A stretch of DNA of 64,000 nt from Halichondria panicea (lineage: Eukaryota > Porifera > Demospongiae > Suberitida > Halichondriidae), in contig NC_087393.1 in the NCBI RefSeq assembly GCF_963675165.1, positions 4,097,502 through 4,161,501 on the forward strand, read 5' to 3'. Position numbers and translations under genes: made by a program. This document shows positions 46,132-56,770 of the stretch, in pieces. How positions within the stretch are numbered: the first letter of the stretch is position 1; each line of letters begins with the position of its first letter. The notes beneath the pieces are model-generated. The model ran no database searches. It saw only the letters and a program-made list of their open reading frames with translations, and was not told where the DNA came from.

Positions 46132-46203
46132 ATGGCTGACATCAGCAATAATGACTTAATTGAGGAGGTGAGCAAAACCAGGAAGGAGGTTGATCTGAAA
46201 CAA
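46132..46203 (+). CDS. Candidate first exon
   Basis: ATG at 46132 opens 24 codons (MADISNNDLIEEVSKTRKEV and four more) ending at GTATGC. The next AG, near 46285, leads to a stop after three codons, so the rest of the gene is missing or non-functional. Copy A lacks the start codon. Confidence 0.3.
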
Positions 46204-46342
46204 GTATGCAACTAAGTTACAGTGGCCTAAAGAATAGCATAATAGGTAATATATCTCTACCAACCCCTAATTGCACCTTTTCAGAAGAGTGCGTAGCAAA
46301 ACTTGTCCATGGAGTGTTGCTACTCTATATACTTAGTAGTTA

Positions 46343-46835
46343 TGCACTTGTCAAAGTAATGCCCCACCTCCCCCCTACCGGGGATAAGTGGGGATTAGTT
46401 GGGGATTAGACTTGAAGTTGCTCCCCTACCTAGGGGAATTAGACAGATCACCTGATGCATGCATTGGGTCAAAGGTCAATTAAAGATCACATGATGTCTG
46501 CCACACTCTTCCTTCCAACACATGCTGAGTACAGTGAGAGCAAAATTTACGGTTTATTGATCCTGAGCAATCTCTGCCTTCTTGACTTCACTAGCTCTAT
46601 AGGAGTATAGCTGTCAATATTTATATAGTAATTCTGATACTTCAAATAATCTGTTTATCTTCTCACTAGAGTGTGATACAGGTCTAATCCCCACATCACC
46701 CCCATGTTGTACTAGGGGCTACCAGGGGATTAGACCAAATAACATGCCCAAAGGTAGGGGTATTAGATCAGGTGATTGGTCTAATCCCCACCTATCCCCG
46801 GTATGGGGGGGTGGGGCATTAGATTGACAAGTGCA
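46343..46835. mobile_element. PIF/Harbinger-like MITE, 3-bp TTA target duplication
   Basis: TIRs of ~55 bp start TGCACTTGTCAA and contain TAATGCCCCACC and GGGGATTAG. TTA is present on both sides (46340-46342, 46836-46838). Copy A near 41220 reads AGTAGTTAGCTCTG with a single TTA, giving a direct empty-site comparison. Three-base TTA/TNA duplications are typical of PIF/Harbinger. It has no coding capacity. Confidence 0.85.
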
Positions 46836-47017
46836 TTAGCTCTGCACTAGAACGCTACAGCTATATATTGGTACTGCAAAGTTCTAGACTTTTGCTTTTT
46901 AGCAACGATTATAGATAGTCGATCATTTCCTACTCTTTGATGTAATTCTGCCTATGCAAAAACTGTTTATCATAATAATAAATCATGTGCATGTGTATTA
47001 GCAATATATAGTGTATA

Positions 47018-47200
47018 TGTAACACAGGCTATCTGGCCTGCTATTTAGTTAGATTCAACTAGATTACTTTCACAGTAAATATTGACATTAACATGTGTTC
47101 TTATCACCCTCATGTGTCAATCACATGACACTTACATAATACATAAATTAAATGAATAAGATTACAATGAATAACATAACTAGAATAGGCTATCGTCACA
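47018..47200 (-). repeat. 3' LTR of the gypsy element (183 bp)
   Basis: On the plus strand it begins TGTAACACAGGCTATCTGGC and ends TATCGTCACA. It has 27 bp (TTAGATTCAACTAGATTACT and seven more) that the 5' LTR lacks, bordered by a short AGT repeat. That suggests slippage deletion in the other LTR. Confidence 0.9.
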
Positions 47201-47275
47201 ATTCCCCCTCCTGAGAGAAAATCTCATTACCGAACAAAAAAAAATAAAAACAAAAACAAAACACAGTTATACAGT

Positions 47276-48729
47276 TTAGTTACCAGCCGAAGCTGTTCGG
47301 GATCTCGTCATCGGTCCAGTATAGGGATCGGGTACAACTTGAGGTGTAGTGCGGTGTTGCTGGTCACTAGCAATCTGGGCGTACTTGCGTGGAGTAGATC
47401 CTCGCCACGACTGATCAGAAAGTTCTTCATAACATTTTCGAACACGGTTTAGGGAACAAAGATTGATTGAGACTTGGGTTCGTCGACAAGTCGAACTTCT
47501 GCATTCGTCGGTGTCAAACTCAAGACACGAAACGGTCCATGGAATGGTCTTGCAAATTTCCAAGTTTTGCCCTGAACTTCGCTTGGCATGTGAACCATGA
47601 CGCATTGACCAACTTCGAGGTTAGGTTCTTTGGCTGACCTGTCATATATACTTTTCTGATGTTTCTGTTTGTCTGTAATGCACTCTTGGGCTGTTTGCCA
47701 TGCACTGGACAGTCCTGCTACCAATTCTGTTTTATAATCGTCTAGATCTACCACATAAGGTGAGCGCTCGCGCGAGAGAGCTTCTAGCACTGGCAACGTG
47801 GGGTCTCTACCGTAAAGCAAAAAGAAAGGCGACTCCCAAGTAGACTCTTGTACCGAAACACGGTAAGCATACAAAACATACGACAAATGCCGATCCTAGT
47901 CATGACCAAAGCGCTCAACTGTCTTGGCCAACATCTGAATGAGAGTGCTGTTAAACCGCTCACACAAGCCATTAGTTTGCGGGTGGTGCCCAGATGTGTT
48001 GAGTTTTTGCACATCAAACAATTTGCATACCTCCGCTACCAGCTCCGAAAGAAAGTTAGCACCACGATCAGAAAGAAGCTCGTGTGGTGCTCCATGCTGA
48101 CAGACAACATACTCCACAAACATCCTCGCAATAGTTTCAGCTTTCTGATCTGGAAGAGCAACAACTTCCACCCATTTGGTAAGATAATCAATGAATACCA
48201 ATGCATATTGATTTCCATCAAGAGTTAAAGGCAACTGCAAAACATCAACCCCAACTTTCGAAAACGGTCCTCTAACAGTAATAGGTTGTAGTGGTGGCTT
48301 GATAGACCGACTCTGACCCTTCCTAGAAGCACAAACCAAACATGACCGACAATAGTGTCTGACTGCTGCTCGCATCCCTGGCCACCAATACCGACGGCGA
48401 AGTAGCTCATAGATTCTCTTTTCTGCAAAGTGCCCTGAAAATCTACCATCATGTGCCTCCTGAATTAAACCCTCTCGTCTCTCCTGTGGAACAACTAGAC
48501 ACCACCTGCCAGGAGTATTAGCACACTCATGATAAAGAAGGCCATCTGTCAAATCAAAAGCCTCACTGTTAATAACCACCTTCCTCGCCTCTGCATCAAC
48601 ACCTGGCAACGTACCATCTTCAAGATAAGCAATAATTGGCTTGAACTGAGAATCTTTACGCTGTTCGAGTCCGACCCCCTCACTCTCTGCAACTACACAT
48701 GATACCGATGCCACTGGATTCCTTGACAA
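47276..48729 (-). pseudogene. Gypsy integrase, interrupted
   Basis: The frame from 48729 encodes an H2C2 zinc region (HDGRFSGHF...CRSCLVC) and the catalytic core with VDVLQLP, LSDRGANF and NGLCERFNSTL (D, D, E). A single TAG at 47896-47898 stops it after RFGHD; the same frame then continues to 47449 (SYVLYAYRVS, PFFLLYGRDPTLP). A frame change near 47455 leads to the last stretch, ending at 47276 (PYTGPMTRSR). The entry is also out of frame with RT: one T is missing in the RNase H-integrase junction near 48715. Integrase would insert the cDNA; this copy cannot encode it whole. Confidence 0.9.
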
Positions 48730-50135
48730 GCGTCTGCACAGCTATTTGTTTTCCCTGGCCGATATTTGATATCAAGGTCCATCTCCTGTATAATCAATGC
48801 CCAACGGGCCAATTTAGCAGAAGGGTTGCTAGTACTGAAAAGAGAAGTACAAGCTGCATGATCCGTGAGTACAAGACAATGATGTCCCAACAAGTACGAC
48901 CGATAGTACTTCACTGCCCAGACAATTGCTAACGTTTCAAGCTCTGTGATGTGGTAATTCCGCTCATGCTTGTGAAGTGTCCGAGATGCATATGCCACTG
49001 GGTGTACCTGACCCTTCTCGTCCTCCTGTGCCAAAACCGTACCTAACCCTGCTAAGCTAGCATCAGTTTCCAAAACAAAGGTATGCCCAGGGCCAAACTG
49101 AGGGTAGGCTAGAACTGGGGCAGTACAAAGCAAGTTCTTGAGCTTATCAAAAGCTCCCTGACAATGTGTTGTCCACTCAAACAAAACACCCTTCTTGGTG
49201 AGTGCAGTTAACGGTGACGAAACTGCTGCAAAATTCTTAATGAAGCGTCGGTAGTAAGAAGCTAACCCCAAAAACTGTCGAAGCGTGAGAACATCAGTTG
49301 GTACCGGAAAGTGCTGAACCTTCTCGACTTTGGACACATCTGGAGCAATCCCCTGCCTAGAGATAGTGTGACCCAAATACTTCACCTGTTCCTGCACACA
49401 TTTTCCAACTTTCAGCTTCAAGTTAGCTGCCCGCAACCACTCAAAAACAACCTGCAAATGCTCAAGATGCTCTTCAAATGTCCGTGAACACACCAAGATG
49501 TCATCGATATAGACAAAACAACTCTTCCCATCAATCCCTGCAAGAACCGTCTGCATCAAACGCTGAAAGGTAGAAGGAGCGTTACATAAACCAAACGGCA
49601 TCCGATTAAACTCAAAGAGTCCACAATGCGTGGTAAACGCTGTCTTTTCCTTGGCAGATGAGTCAAGTGGAATCTGCCAAAACCCTGAAGAAAGATCAAG
49701 AGTGGAGAAAAATCTACCCCTACCTAGGGTGTCCAAGATATCTTCTATGCGAGGAATGGGGTAGACGTCCTTTTTAGTGATTGCATTCAACCTCCTAAAG
49801 TCTACACAAAACCGTGTTGTTCCATCCTTCTTGGGGACCAATACGATTGGACTAGCCCAAGGACTCACAGAAGGTGAGACCACACCCTTGGTCTCCATGT
49901 CGGCAACCATCCGTGCTATTCTTTCCCTATGCACAAAAGGAGTACGTCGGGGATACTGCTTGATTGGTGCATGGTCCCCTGTGTCGATCTTGTGCTGAGC
50001 GACTGCAGTGCATCCCAACTCATCATCAGATAAAGCAAAGACATCCCTATAGGCAGCCACCAATGTCTTCAACTTGCCGTCCAACCCTATGCAAAAGTGA
50101 CCGAGAGATAATACTAGATTGAGAACCTGTGTCAA
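48693..50135 (-). CDS. Gypsy reverse transcriptase-RNase H
   Basis: 480 codons. RT motifs in order: CVDFRRLNAIT, DLSSGFWQIPL, FGLCNAPSTFQRLM and CFVYIDDILV with the catalytic YIDD. RNase H follows: VLETDASLAGLG, ELETLAIVWAVKYY and LTDHAACTSL, ending KTNSCADA. It is open throughout. The N-terminus starts abruptly ~40 residues before HKIDTGDHAPIKQ, and the protease's second half and the usual linker are missing upstream, pointing to an internal deletion near 50047-50135. Confidence 0.93.
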   Translation of the reverse strand: MTQVLNLVLSLGHFCIGLDGKLKTLVAAYRDVFALSDDELGCTAVAQHKIDTGDHAPIKQYPRRTPFVHRERIARMVADMETKGVVSPSVSPWASPIVLVPKKDGTTRFCVDFRRLNAITKKDVYPIPRIEDILDTLGRGRFFSTLDLSSGFWQIPLDSSAKEKTAFTTHCGLFEFNRMPFGLCNAPSTFQRLMQTVLAGIDGKSCFVYIDDILVCSRTFEEHLEHLQVVFEWLRAANLKLKVGKCVQEQVKYLGHTISRQGIAPDVSKVEKVQHFPVPTDVLTLRQFLGLASYYRRFIKNFAAVSSPLTALTKKGVLFEWTTHCQGAFDKLKNLLCTAPVLAYPQFGPGHTFVLETDASLAGLGTVLAQEDEKGQVHPVAYASRTLHKHERNYHITELETLAIVWAVKYYRSYLLGHHCLVLTDHAACTSLFSTSNPSAKLARWALIIQEMDLDIKYRPGKTNSCADACQGIQWHRYHV

Positions 50136-51525
50136 CCATCGCCGCTACCTGAACTCCGTCCACAAGTACATCTAACTCCAAGGTGTGACCAACAGCTACA
50201 ACTAGCTGAAACTGCACCAACGTGTACCTCTGTGGTATCAAGTAAACCCTGCTCTTTTTCCTCTGCCTCAAGATATCCTCTACCTGCTCATCTGATAAAG
50301 TCGCTAATGAATCCTTGGCTTCGATAGTTGCGGAAGTGGATCCCGACTGTTTCCCAGGAGCCTCACTCCTGTCTTGAGATTCTGTTTGGCTTGCTCCTTC
50401 CTGTGACTGGGGACAGTTACGTTTGAAATGTCCTAAACCACCACACCCAAAACACTTCCGAGGTGGTTCACCTTTCTCTCCCTGTTGTTTCTCTGTACCA
50501 CTGTGCTTTCTGGGTGAAGAGTCACGTGGTTCCCAACTAGACCGATACTGCTGCTCATGTCGCTCGGCGGTTTCATACAAAGCATTAAACGACTCTCCAA
50601 GTCTAGGTGCTCCCAATTTCCATTGCCATTTGGGTAGCAATGCCTGAAAAAACCTGCCCTTTAACAGCCTATCTAGCTCTGTCGTTTCGAGAGTAGGAAA
50701 AGCTTTCTTGCCTAGTGTCATTAACTCCAAACCCAACTTCTCTACTGACTGATTTTTCTGTGTAAGCTGATGAAACTCCAAACCCCTCAATTCCTCAATA
50801 TCAATAGGTTTAAACCTGTCCTTAAGAGCTTCTATGAGTTGACCGTAGTTGCTGTGCTTGGCGGGCGGCAACAGTTCAAAAACCTGTAAAGCGGTGCCAG
50901 TAAGGTACTGCTTGATGTGATAACATTTAAGCTCATCAGTCCAAGACAACATGGTAGCTCTCTCCTCAAACCTGTCTAACCAATGTTCAAAACTATTAGC
51001 TTCTGCCTCAACATCCTCTCCATCAACATCCTCTCCAGTAAACAAAAGTAGCGGGGGCGCACTCTGCACAGACAACGCATTTGTTTGCATAACCAAAAGC
51101 TTAGCCTGAGACTCCAAAAAGCCTTGAAACACACTCTGAAGACTAGAAGGACCACCACCAGTCAAACCGCCAACCAAATCAGAGACCACACGCGCCTCGC
51201 TATACACTCTCTCACACTCGCCACTCACCCTAGTAAGTTGCTCATCACTGGCCGTGATGGCGTCCTGGGCCTCCCGGAGCTGTACTTGTAGGTCCTCCAC
51301 CATCGCACGCAGCTCTTGCATCTCTCGAGTGACTTCAGCACTTGGCTCCGACTGTTCCTCCGTGTCAGCCATAGTTCCACGTCTCAGAGGTCTTCTTCTG
51401 GTTGTAGTAGTAATAGGAAGGCTCTCTTGACTATCAAGTAGTGCCTTCAATTCACGTCTTGACATAAAATTCTTTGCATCAGCAAAATTCTTCTCCAACG
51501 GACTTCTAACGATAGTAGGTTCCAA
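50047..51525 (-). CDS. Gypsy Gag with zinc knuckle and truncated protease
   Basis: 492 codons. An N-terminal coiled-coil-like region is followed by a capsid-like region (FEERATMLSWTDELKCYHIK...LTGTALQVFELL). A CX2CX4HX4C zinc knuckle (CFGCGGLGHFKRNC) lies at residues 358-371, and an aspartic-protease active site VDTGSQSSI at 464-472. The frame ends 28 residues after the active-site Asp, where complete proteases run on for about 90, so protease is inactive here. It overlaps the RT frame by 89 bases. Confidence 0.9.
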   Translation of the reverse strand: MEPTIVRSPLEKNFADAKNFMSRRELKALLDSQESLPITTTTRRRPLRRGTMADTEEQSEPSAEVTREMQELRAMVEDLQVQLREAQDAITASDEQLTRVSGECERVYSEARVVSDLVGGLTGGGPSSLQSVFQGFLESQAKLLVMQTNALSVQSAPPLLLFTGEDVDGEDVEAEANSFEHWLDRFEERATMLSWTDELKCYHIKQYLTGTALQVFELLPPAKHSNYGQLIEALKDRFKPIDIEELRGLEFHQLTQKNQSVEKLGLELMTLGKKAFPTLETTELDRLLKGRFFQALLPKWQWKLGAPRLGESFNALYETAERHEQQYRSSWEPRDSSPRKHSGTEKQQGEKGEPPRKCFGCGGLGHFKRNCPQSQEGASQTESQDRSEAPGKQSGSTSATIEAKDSLATLSDEQVEDILRQRKKSRVYLIPQRYTLVQFQLVVAVGHTLELDVLVDGVQVAAMVDTGSQSSIISRSLLHRVGRQVEDIGGCL

Positions 51526-51552
51526 AAGAACGTTACTGGCTGGGTCGCCAAA

Positions 51553-51708
51553 TATAACACAGGCTATCTGGCCTGCTATTTAGTAAATATTGACATTAAC
51601 ATGTGTTCTTATCACCCTCATGTGTCAATCACATGACACTTACATAATACATAAATTAAATGAATAAGATTACAATGAATAACATAACTAGAATAGGCTA
51701 TCATCACA
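51553..51708 (-). repeat. 5' LTR of the gypsy element (156 bp)
   Basis: Matches the 3' LTR apart from the 27-bp gap, TATAAC for TGTAAC at one end and CATCACA for CGTCACA at the other. On the coding strand it should hold the promoter; no TATA box is obvious. Confidence 0.9.
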
Positions 51709-52291
51709 TATAATTATATATAATTATAGCTTTATGTTATGTATATAATTATATACAGTTAGCATATCCACCGAGGCATCAGCACCCGCGGTGCTTTCAT
51801 TAGATCCAAGGTTTTTAGTTATTTTTCATGCACACACAGTGATCACACCCAATGAATGCTGTAGATATAATTATAAGTACTATGGTTGTTGGATTCTTTT
51901 TGCAACCATACGAATTGAGTATATAGCTAGACAGGCTAGTTCAGAGATTGACTGCCAATAAACATTTTAATAAATTCACAATAAGAGAAACTGCAAATTA
52001 CTACATTGCATCGCCAACAACTAAAAAAGACAACTAGTCAGATCCCCAGGGGGCTGATCGAAAATAATCCAGAATAGTCTAGAATAATCTAGAAACAAAG
52101 GGTGCATGATAATCGAAACAAAAAAAAAACTGTGATCACACAACGATCATAAAATGTATATGGTATAACAAGTGTGATAAATAATTATACATATAATTAT
52201 AACTAGTGTTCAAGCTGGCGCTGTGCTAATGCCTCTCGCCATGTTTTTGCTTTCGCTCAAAAGTATTAGAGTGTTATATTAGTTTCTATAA

Positions 52292-52883
52292 CCCTTTACA
52301 GGTCAGCCGCACACAATCTGGAACCTGGAACAGTTCCATCACTTTAGTTTGGATCACTTTAGTTTGCATCTGAGCCCAACCCACCAAATTAGCTTGATGT
52401 TATCGCCGCCCCCAATGAAGTGGCTATGGCTTGTAGAGATGGGCGTGGGTCAATGGCTGTGCACAAACTAACCATCGATTTTATGCCTTGCTGCTGCCTC
52501 GATGGAAGTAGCTGCACTCTGGTCAACTAAGCTGCTTAGCAAGCATGTAGACTATTGTAGAGCTTGTGTCCACTTGTGAAGTGCCTGTGTAACACAAATG
52601 GCTTGCTGCTTCTTCCTCGAAAATATTCTATGGCTACCAAGATAGTCCAGAGGGTCTACCAATGGATACTACTCAGTCCTACATGCTGTATAGCTTGTTT
52701 TAAACCTTTTTTTTTTTTTAAGTGTCCTAATTGAACAGCTCAGCAGAACTTCAAAGGATAATCGGATTCATGATACTATCCAATCTGCCACACAATCCAA
52801 TATCATGCAACATTCACAAGTTGATAACACGCTCCCTCCCAGATTGTTGTTGTAAAATTTACAACAATTTGAACGGTAAAGGG
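52292..52883. mobile_element. 592-bp TIR element, 4-bp ATAA duplication
   Basis: It starts CCCTTTAC and ends GTAAAGGG. ATAA is present on both sides (52288-52291, 52884-52887). The related repeat near 26765 reads CTATAATGAATT without the insert, so the ends are well placed. The TIR is short (~8 bp). The interior shows no gene. Confidence 0.6.
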
Positions 52884-53260
52884 ATAATGAATTTTATATT
52901 AAAGTTAGCTTATCTATATAAAGTCACTGAGAAGAAAAGACTTATTTACATGCATCTATTGTTGTTATTTATTGTATTATGTGGCTTACCAGGACCTCAA
53001 GAAAGAAGAAAATTGATTCTTCCAGGATCTGTAGTTCAGTGTATATATATAATATTTAAGAAGAAAAGATCTGTGTACATGCATATTGTTATCTATATTG
53101 TTATATGGTGGCTTACCAGGCCCTCAAGACAAAGATGATTCTGCCAGGAGGATCCACAGGAATAATTAACGCTGTGACTATTCTTACGGCACTGTAAAGG
53201 CTGCTTACCTTGCTATATTTATGGCATAGTGAACTTTCACCTCTGGCTCTGGCAACTTCC

Positions 53261-53362
53261 TAGCCTCGATTCCCGGCCGAATTACAAATGTAATCAAGCG
53301 GCCTGGAATCGAGGCTAGCAACTTCCTAGCCTCGATTCAAGGCCGGCGTGGGATAGAGGCTA
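53261..53362. mobile_element. Two tandem micro-palindromes of the TAGCCTCGAT family
   Basis: 53261-53317 and 53327-53362 both begin TAGCCTCGATTC and end with GAGGCTA. The 9-mer GCAACTTCC stands before, between and after them (53252, 53318, 53363). This implies repeated insertion at the same 9-bp target or duplication of one insertion. They sit between the MULE TIR and its start codon. Confidence 0.85.
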
Positions 53363-53400
53363 GCAACTTCCTGTAGCAAGTTACCCGGGGTATAATCAAT

Positions 53401-56400
53401 ATGGCACTAGACTTGCTCCATCTACAGAATGGCCAGGAGTTCTGCTCTTTCGAGGAACTGGCCGAAATTATTAAGAAGTGGGAAGAGGTTAATTTTGTTA
53501 CTCTTTACACAAGAAGCTCTAGGAGTATTGAAGCAGCTAGAAGAAGGGCTCCAAAGAGAACTTTTCTCGACAAACTGAAGTATTCAGAAATTGATTATGC
53601 ATGTGTACATGGAGGCAGAGAATATAAGTCCCAATCTACACAGAAGAGGCTGTGCCAAAAGTAAGAATTCTGACTGTGCTTATTAATTTTGTACTGTACC
53701 AGTAGACTATAGTTCTAGCTTATTAATACTCTCTGCATTATCAGCTATCAATGCTTTGACAGTGACTATAATTATGACGTCCATGACCTCGTGTACTGTG
53801 CAATAGGCGTATAATTATTCGCGATAATAATTACGATAGTACTTGTTAACGTATACCAAATCACAGGACATTTTTAAAGGATTGCCCATTTGTGATTAAG
53901 ATTAAGACAACACTGGATGGAGAAAAGTTATACATCAAAGAAATTCGTGGAGAGCATAATCATGATTTGTCTGAGGTAAGCAAGTGGGGTTGAATCAGAA
54001 ACATGTCTGCTTAAGTGTTCATGCACAGTATACGTCTTAAATTACACTTATAACAAGCATAATTATACTTAGCTAGCACCTTAATCCATGTAGGAAATAT
54101 TTCGTCATATGCCAAAGCAACGGCGCCTGGATTCTGAAACAAAGGATGAAGCAGTAAAACTCCTCAAACTCAGAGCTAACAAAAAGCTTCTTCAGAATCA
54201 CTTGATGAGTACAACTGGTAAAACAGTGACACTCAAAGATCTTCATAATATTGCAGCGAGAAATGTACCAAAGTTTCGGAATGATTTTCGTGAGCTAGTA
54301 GAAGAAATGAAGAGCATTAAAGGTGAGCTTTAAATAATCATAACTTAATAATGTGTCGAATGTGATCACGTTTTTCTTTTTTCGGTTGTAGATTCAACTG
54401 TTACTGCATTTGTTGACGAAGAGAGTATGTTAAAGGCTATATACTTTCAGACACCTGAAATGAAGAATATATTTGCTTCTTATCCTGAACTCCTCTTGAT
54501 TGATGCTACGTACAAACTAAACGATCTGCATATGCCTCTTTGTATGTTTTAATGGTAGTCGATGGGAATGGTGAGAGTGAGATTGTATGTCTGTGGCTGA
54601 CACAATTTGAAGATAAAGAAACTATTACAAAACTTGTTGAAGAATTCAAGAAGTATAATTCAGATTGGATTTCAACAAAATGTATTATGTCCGACAAAGA
54701 TATGACTGAGAGAACTGTTTTAGGCGAACAATTTCCACAGTCCAAGCTTTTGATTTGCTTATTTCATACTCTGCGCACTATGAAAAGAGAGATATCCTGC
54801 GAAAAGCTTGGCATATCACAGGGAGAAAGGAGTATGTGCTTGGAAATATTGTTGAAAATGGTGTATGCAAGAGACGAAGAAGAGTATAGTAAGCTCTTTG
54901 ATGAGTTAAAGAATGGACCACAACGACTTGTGGAGTACTTTGAAAATAATTGGCATAGCATTCGCCATGAATGGGTGGACGGTTTGAAAAATGCAACTTG
55001 CAACTTTATGAATCGCACCAATAATAGAGTTGAAAGCATCAATCAGAAATTAAAGTCTGTAATTTCTCGGTATTCAGGAGTTACTCAGTTTTTCCAAGAT
55101 TTGATGAAGTGTTTGAACACTCTGAGAATTGAGCGTGATCATAGAGCACTTGAAATAGTAATGAAAAGACGTGTATCATTACATGACTCTGATACATCAT
55201 TTGGATGGTATATGTCTTTTTTGACACCATACTCCTTTGAATTTGTAAAAGACCAACTAGAAAACGCCAGTAAAGTACAGATTATTCAACAAATTGATGA
55301 AAAATCGTGTGTATTGCGATCTCAAGGCCGATCTATAACAACTACTATTGACTCTTGTCCCTGCGGCTTTGTTTCTGCTATGAAACTGCCATGCAAGCAT
55401 ATCTTTGCAGTGCGCACATCCCAGTCTCTATCTGAGTATGAGGAATCTCTCTGTGCTGAAAGGTGGACGCAAAAACATTTTACGAGTCATCATCGGGCAT
55501 ATGTACCAACTGATATGAGTGATTGTGATGTGGAAAGTCATATTGATGATACGATTCAAATCTCTACATTAGAACCGGCAAGAGCAGTGCTCTCTGAGCA
55601 GCAAAAATACAGAAAATCTTTCAATATAGGCCAACGCTTATGCCAGCAGCTCTCTACTTTTGGTATGCACGACTTCAATGAAGGAATAGAAGTCCTGCAA
55701 TCAATAGCGCATCTCTGGGAAAAAGGCAAAAAGGTTGTCGTTGGAGAAGCAGCAGGTGTAATTTCAGTATGAGACTGTTACGCATTTTATTATTGTGTAT
55801 AATTATATACTCACTGTTTTACAAGTGTTTTGGCAATATTTGCCAAATTTTTGTATGTATAGTTCGGCATTAGTAGTAGGCATCTTATAGGGTTTTATAC
55901 AGAGGGGGGGGGCGCTCTAGAAATCTGAAAAATTAATGATTATGTCATAACCTAATGTATGGGCATTTCTCGTTTCTTTTTTCTTACTAGACACTGGTGA
56001 GGATCTATCAAGCGACAGTGACGATTCTATTTCTGATCATATTAAAATCCCACCTCCCATCCTGACAGATAAAGACACAGTTGGTACGTTTTTCGTTGTT
56101 GTAACGTGTGTTGCATCACCCACACTCACCATGTATAGATCTGTTACAGAAAGCACCTGATTCTCGACAGCCATTGTCTACCATTCAAGATAATACTTTT
56201 GCGATAAAAATGCCGCCTGCAATCAAGAAACGAGGTCGACCAAAAGGTGCTGGACTAACAGTGATTGGCCTTCCTAAAAAGAAGGGAAAAGCTTCTTCCA
56301 AACCGAAGGCATTTGTACTAAAATCAGAATGGGAGAAGACAAAAGGTGTGTACTTCCTTTATTCCAGATTCTGTGTTATTTATACAGTCTTCCCTTCTCC

Positions 56401-56770
56401 TTCTGTAGTTATGCTCAACTGGTTTGTCGATGAAGAAGTCACTGAACGAGCAGTGAGAGGTGGGGACCTTATTGAAGAACATGAAGTGGAATGTTGCCCC
56501 GAGAAAATACCCAGAAAGTGCTTGGATGACAATGTTTGCATTGCTCAAATCAAAAAATACTTCACTTTTGACGGCTGGAGTTTACTTCAAAATAGCATAG
56601 ATACTTTGCTTGTTCATGGGAATTGGACTTGCTCAATATGCTGCATTGATTTATCTACAAGTGAAAGCATTGGCTGTGATAGTTGTCTTGGATGGTTTCA
56701 CTTGAAGTGTGTTGGATTGAAGAACGCTCCTAAAAGCAAGCACTGGTTTTGTAGATCCTGTCATATTTAA
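53401..56770 (+). CDS. MULE transposase with SWIM, AT-hook and PHD motifs (8 exons, one frame break)
   Basis: Exons: 53401-53660, 53867-53975, 54094-54322, 54392-~54543, ~54544-55755, 55991-56083, 56139-56345, 56409-56770; all introns are GT-AG with matching phases. The junction at ~54540 is not an intron but a frame change (two bases extra or one missing). Domains in order: a FAR1/GCM-like zinc-binding start (DCPFVIKIKTTLDGEKLY...EHNHD); the MULE DDE core with LLIDATYKLN, CIMSDKDM and NNRVESINQK; a SWIM finger (CPCGFVSAMKLPCKHIF); an AT-hook-like KKRGRPKGAG; and a C-terminal PHD finger (CSICCIDLST...CDSCLGWFHLKC...WFCRSC). It would bind the TIRs and catalyse cut-and-paste transposition. The related vertebrate genes are ZSWIM proteins. 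The ATG at 53401 lies ~150 bp inside the TIR. Confidence 0.9.

Larger units (their letters stand above)
47018..51708 (-). mobile_element. Ty3/gypsy LTR retrotransposon, defective
   Basis: The element reads on the minus strand: 5' LTR 51708-51553, primer-binding site TGGCGACCCAGCCAGTAAC just inside it, gag-protease, RT-RNase H, integrase, polypurine tract AGGAGGGGGAATTG (47203-47216), 3' LTR 47200-47018. TATA flanks both ends (47014-47017, 51709-51712), a 4-bp duplication. Copy A supplies the empty site near 41395. The LTRs differ by a 27-bp indel and several substitutions, so the insertion is not very young. Coding lesions are listed with each gene. Confidence 0.92.

Noticed and set aside
46132-46290. 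A complete 27-residue peptide gene from two exons
   Set aside because: Splicing to the next AG gives a stop after three codons; too short and unsupported to call.
47896-47898. Programmed read-through of TAG in gypsy integrase
   Set aside because: The stop falls inside the integrase core region, not between gag and pol, and other lesions are present, so random decay is more likely.
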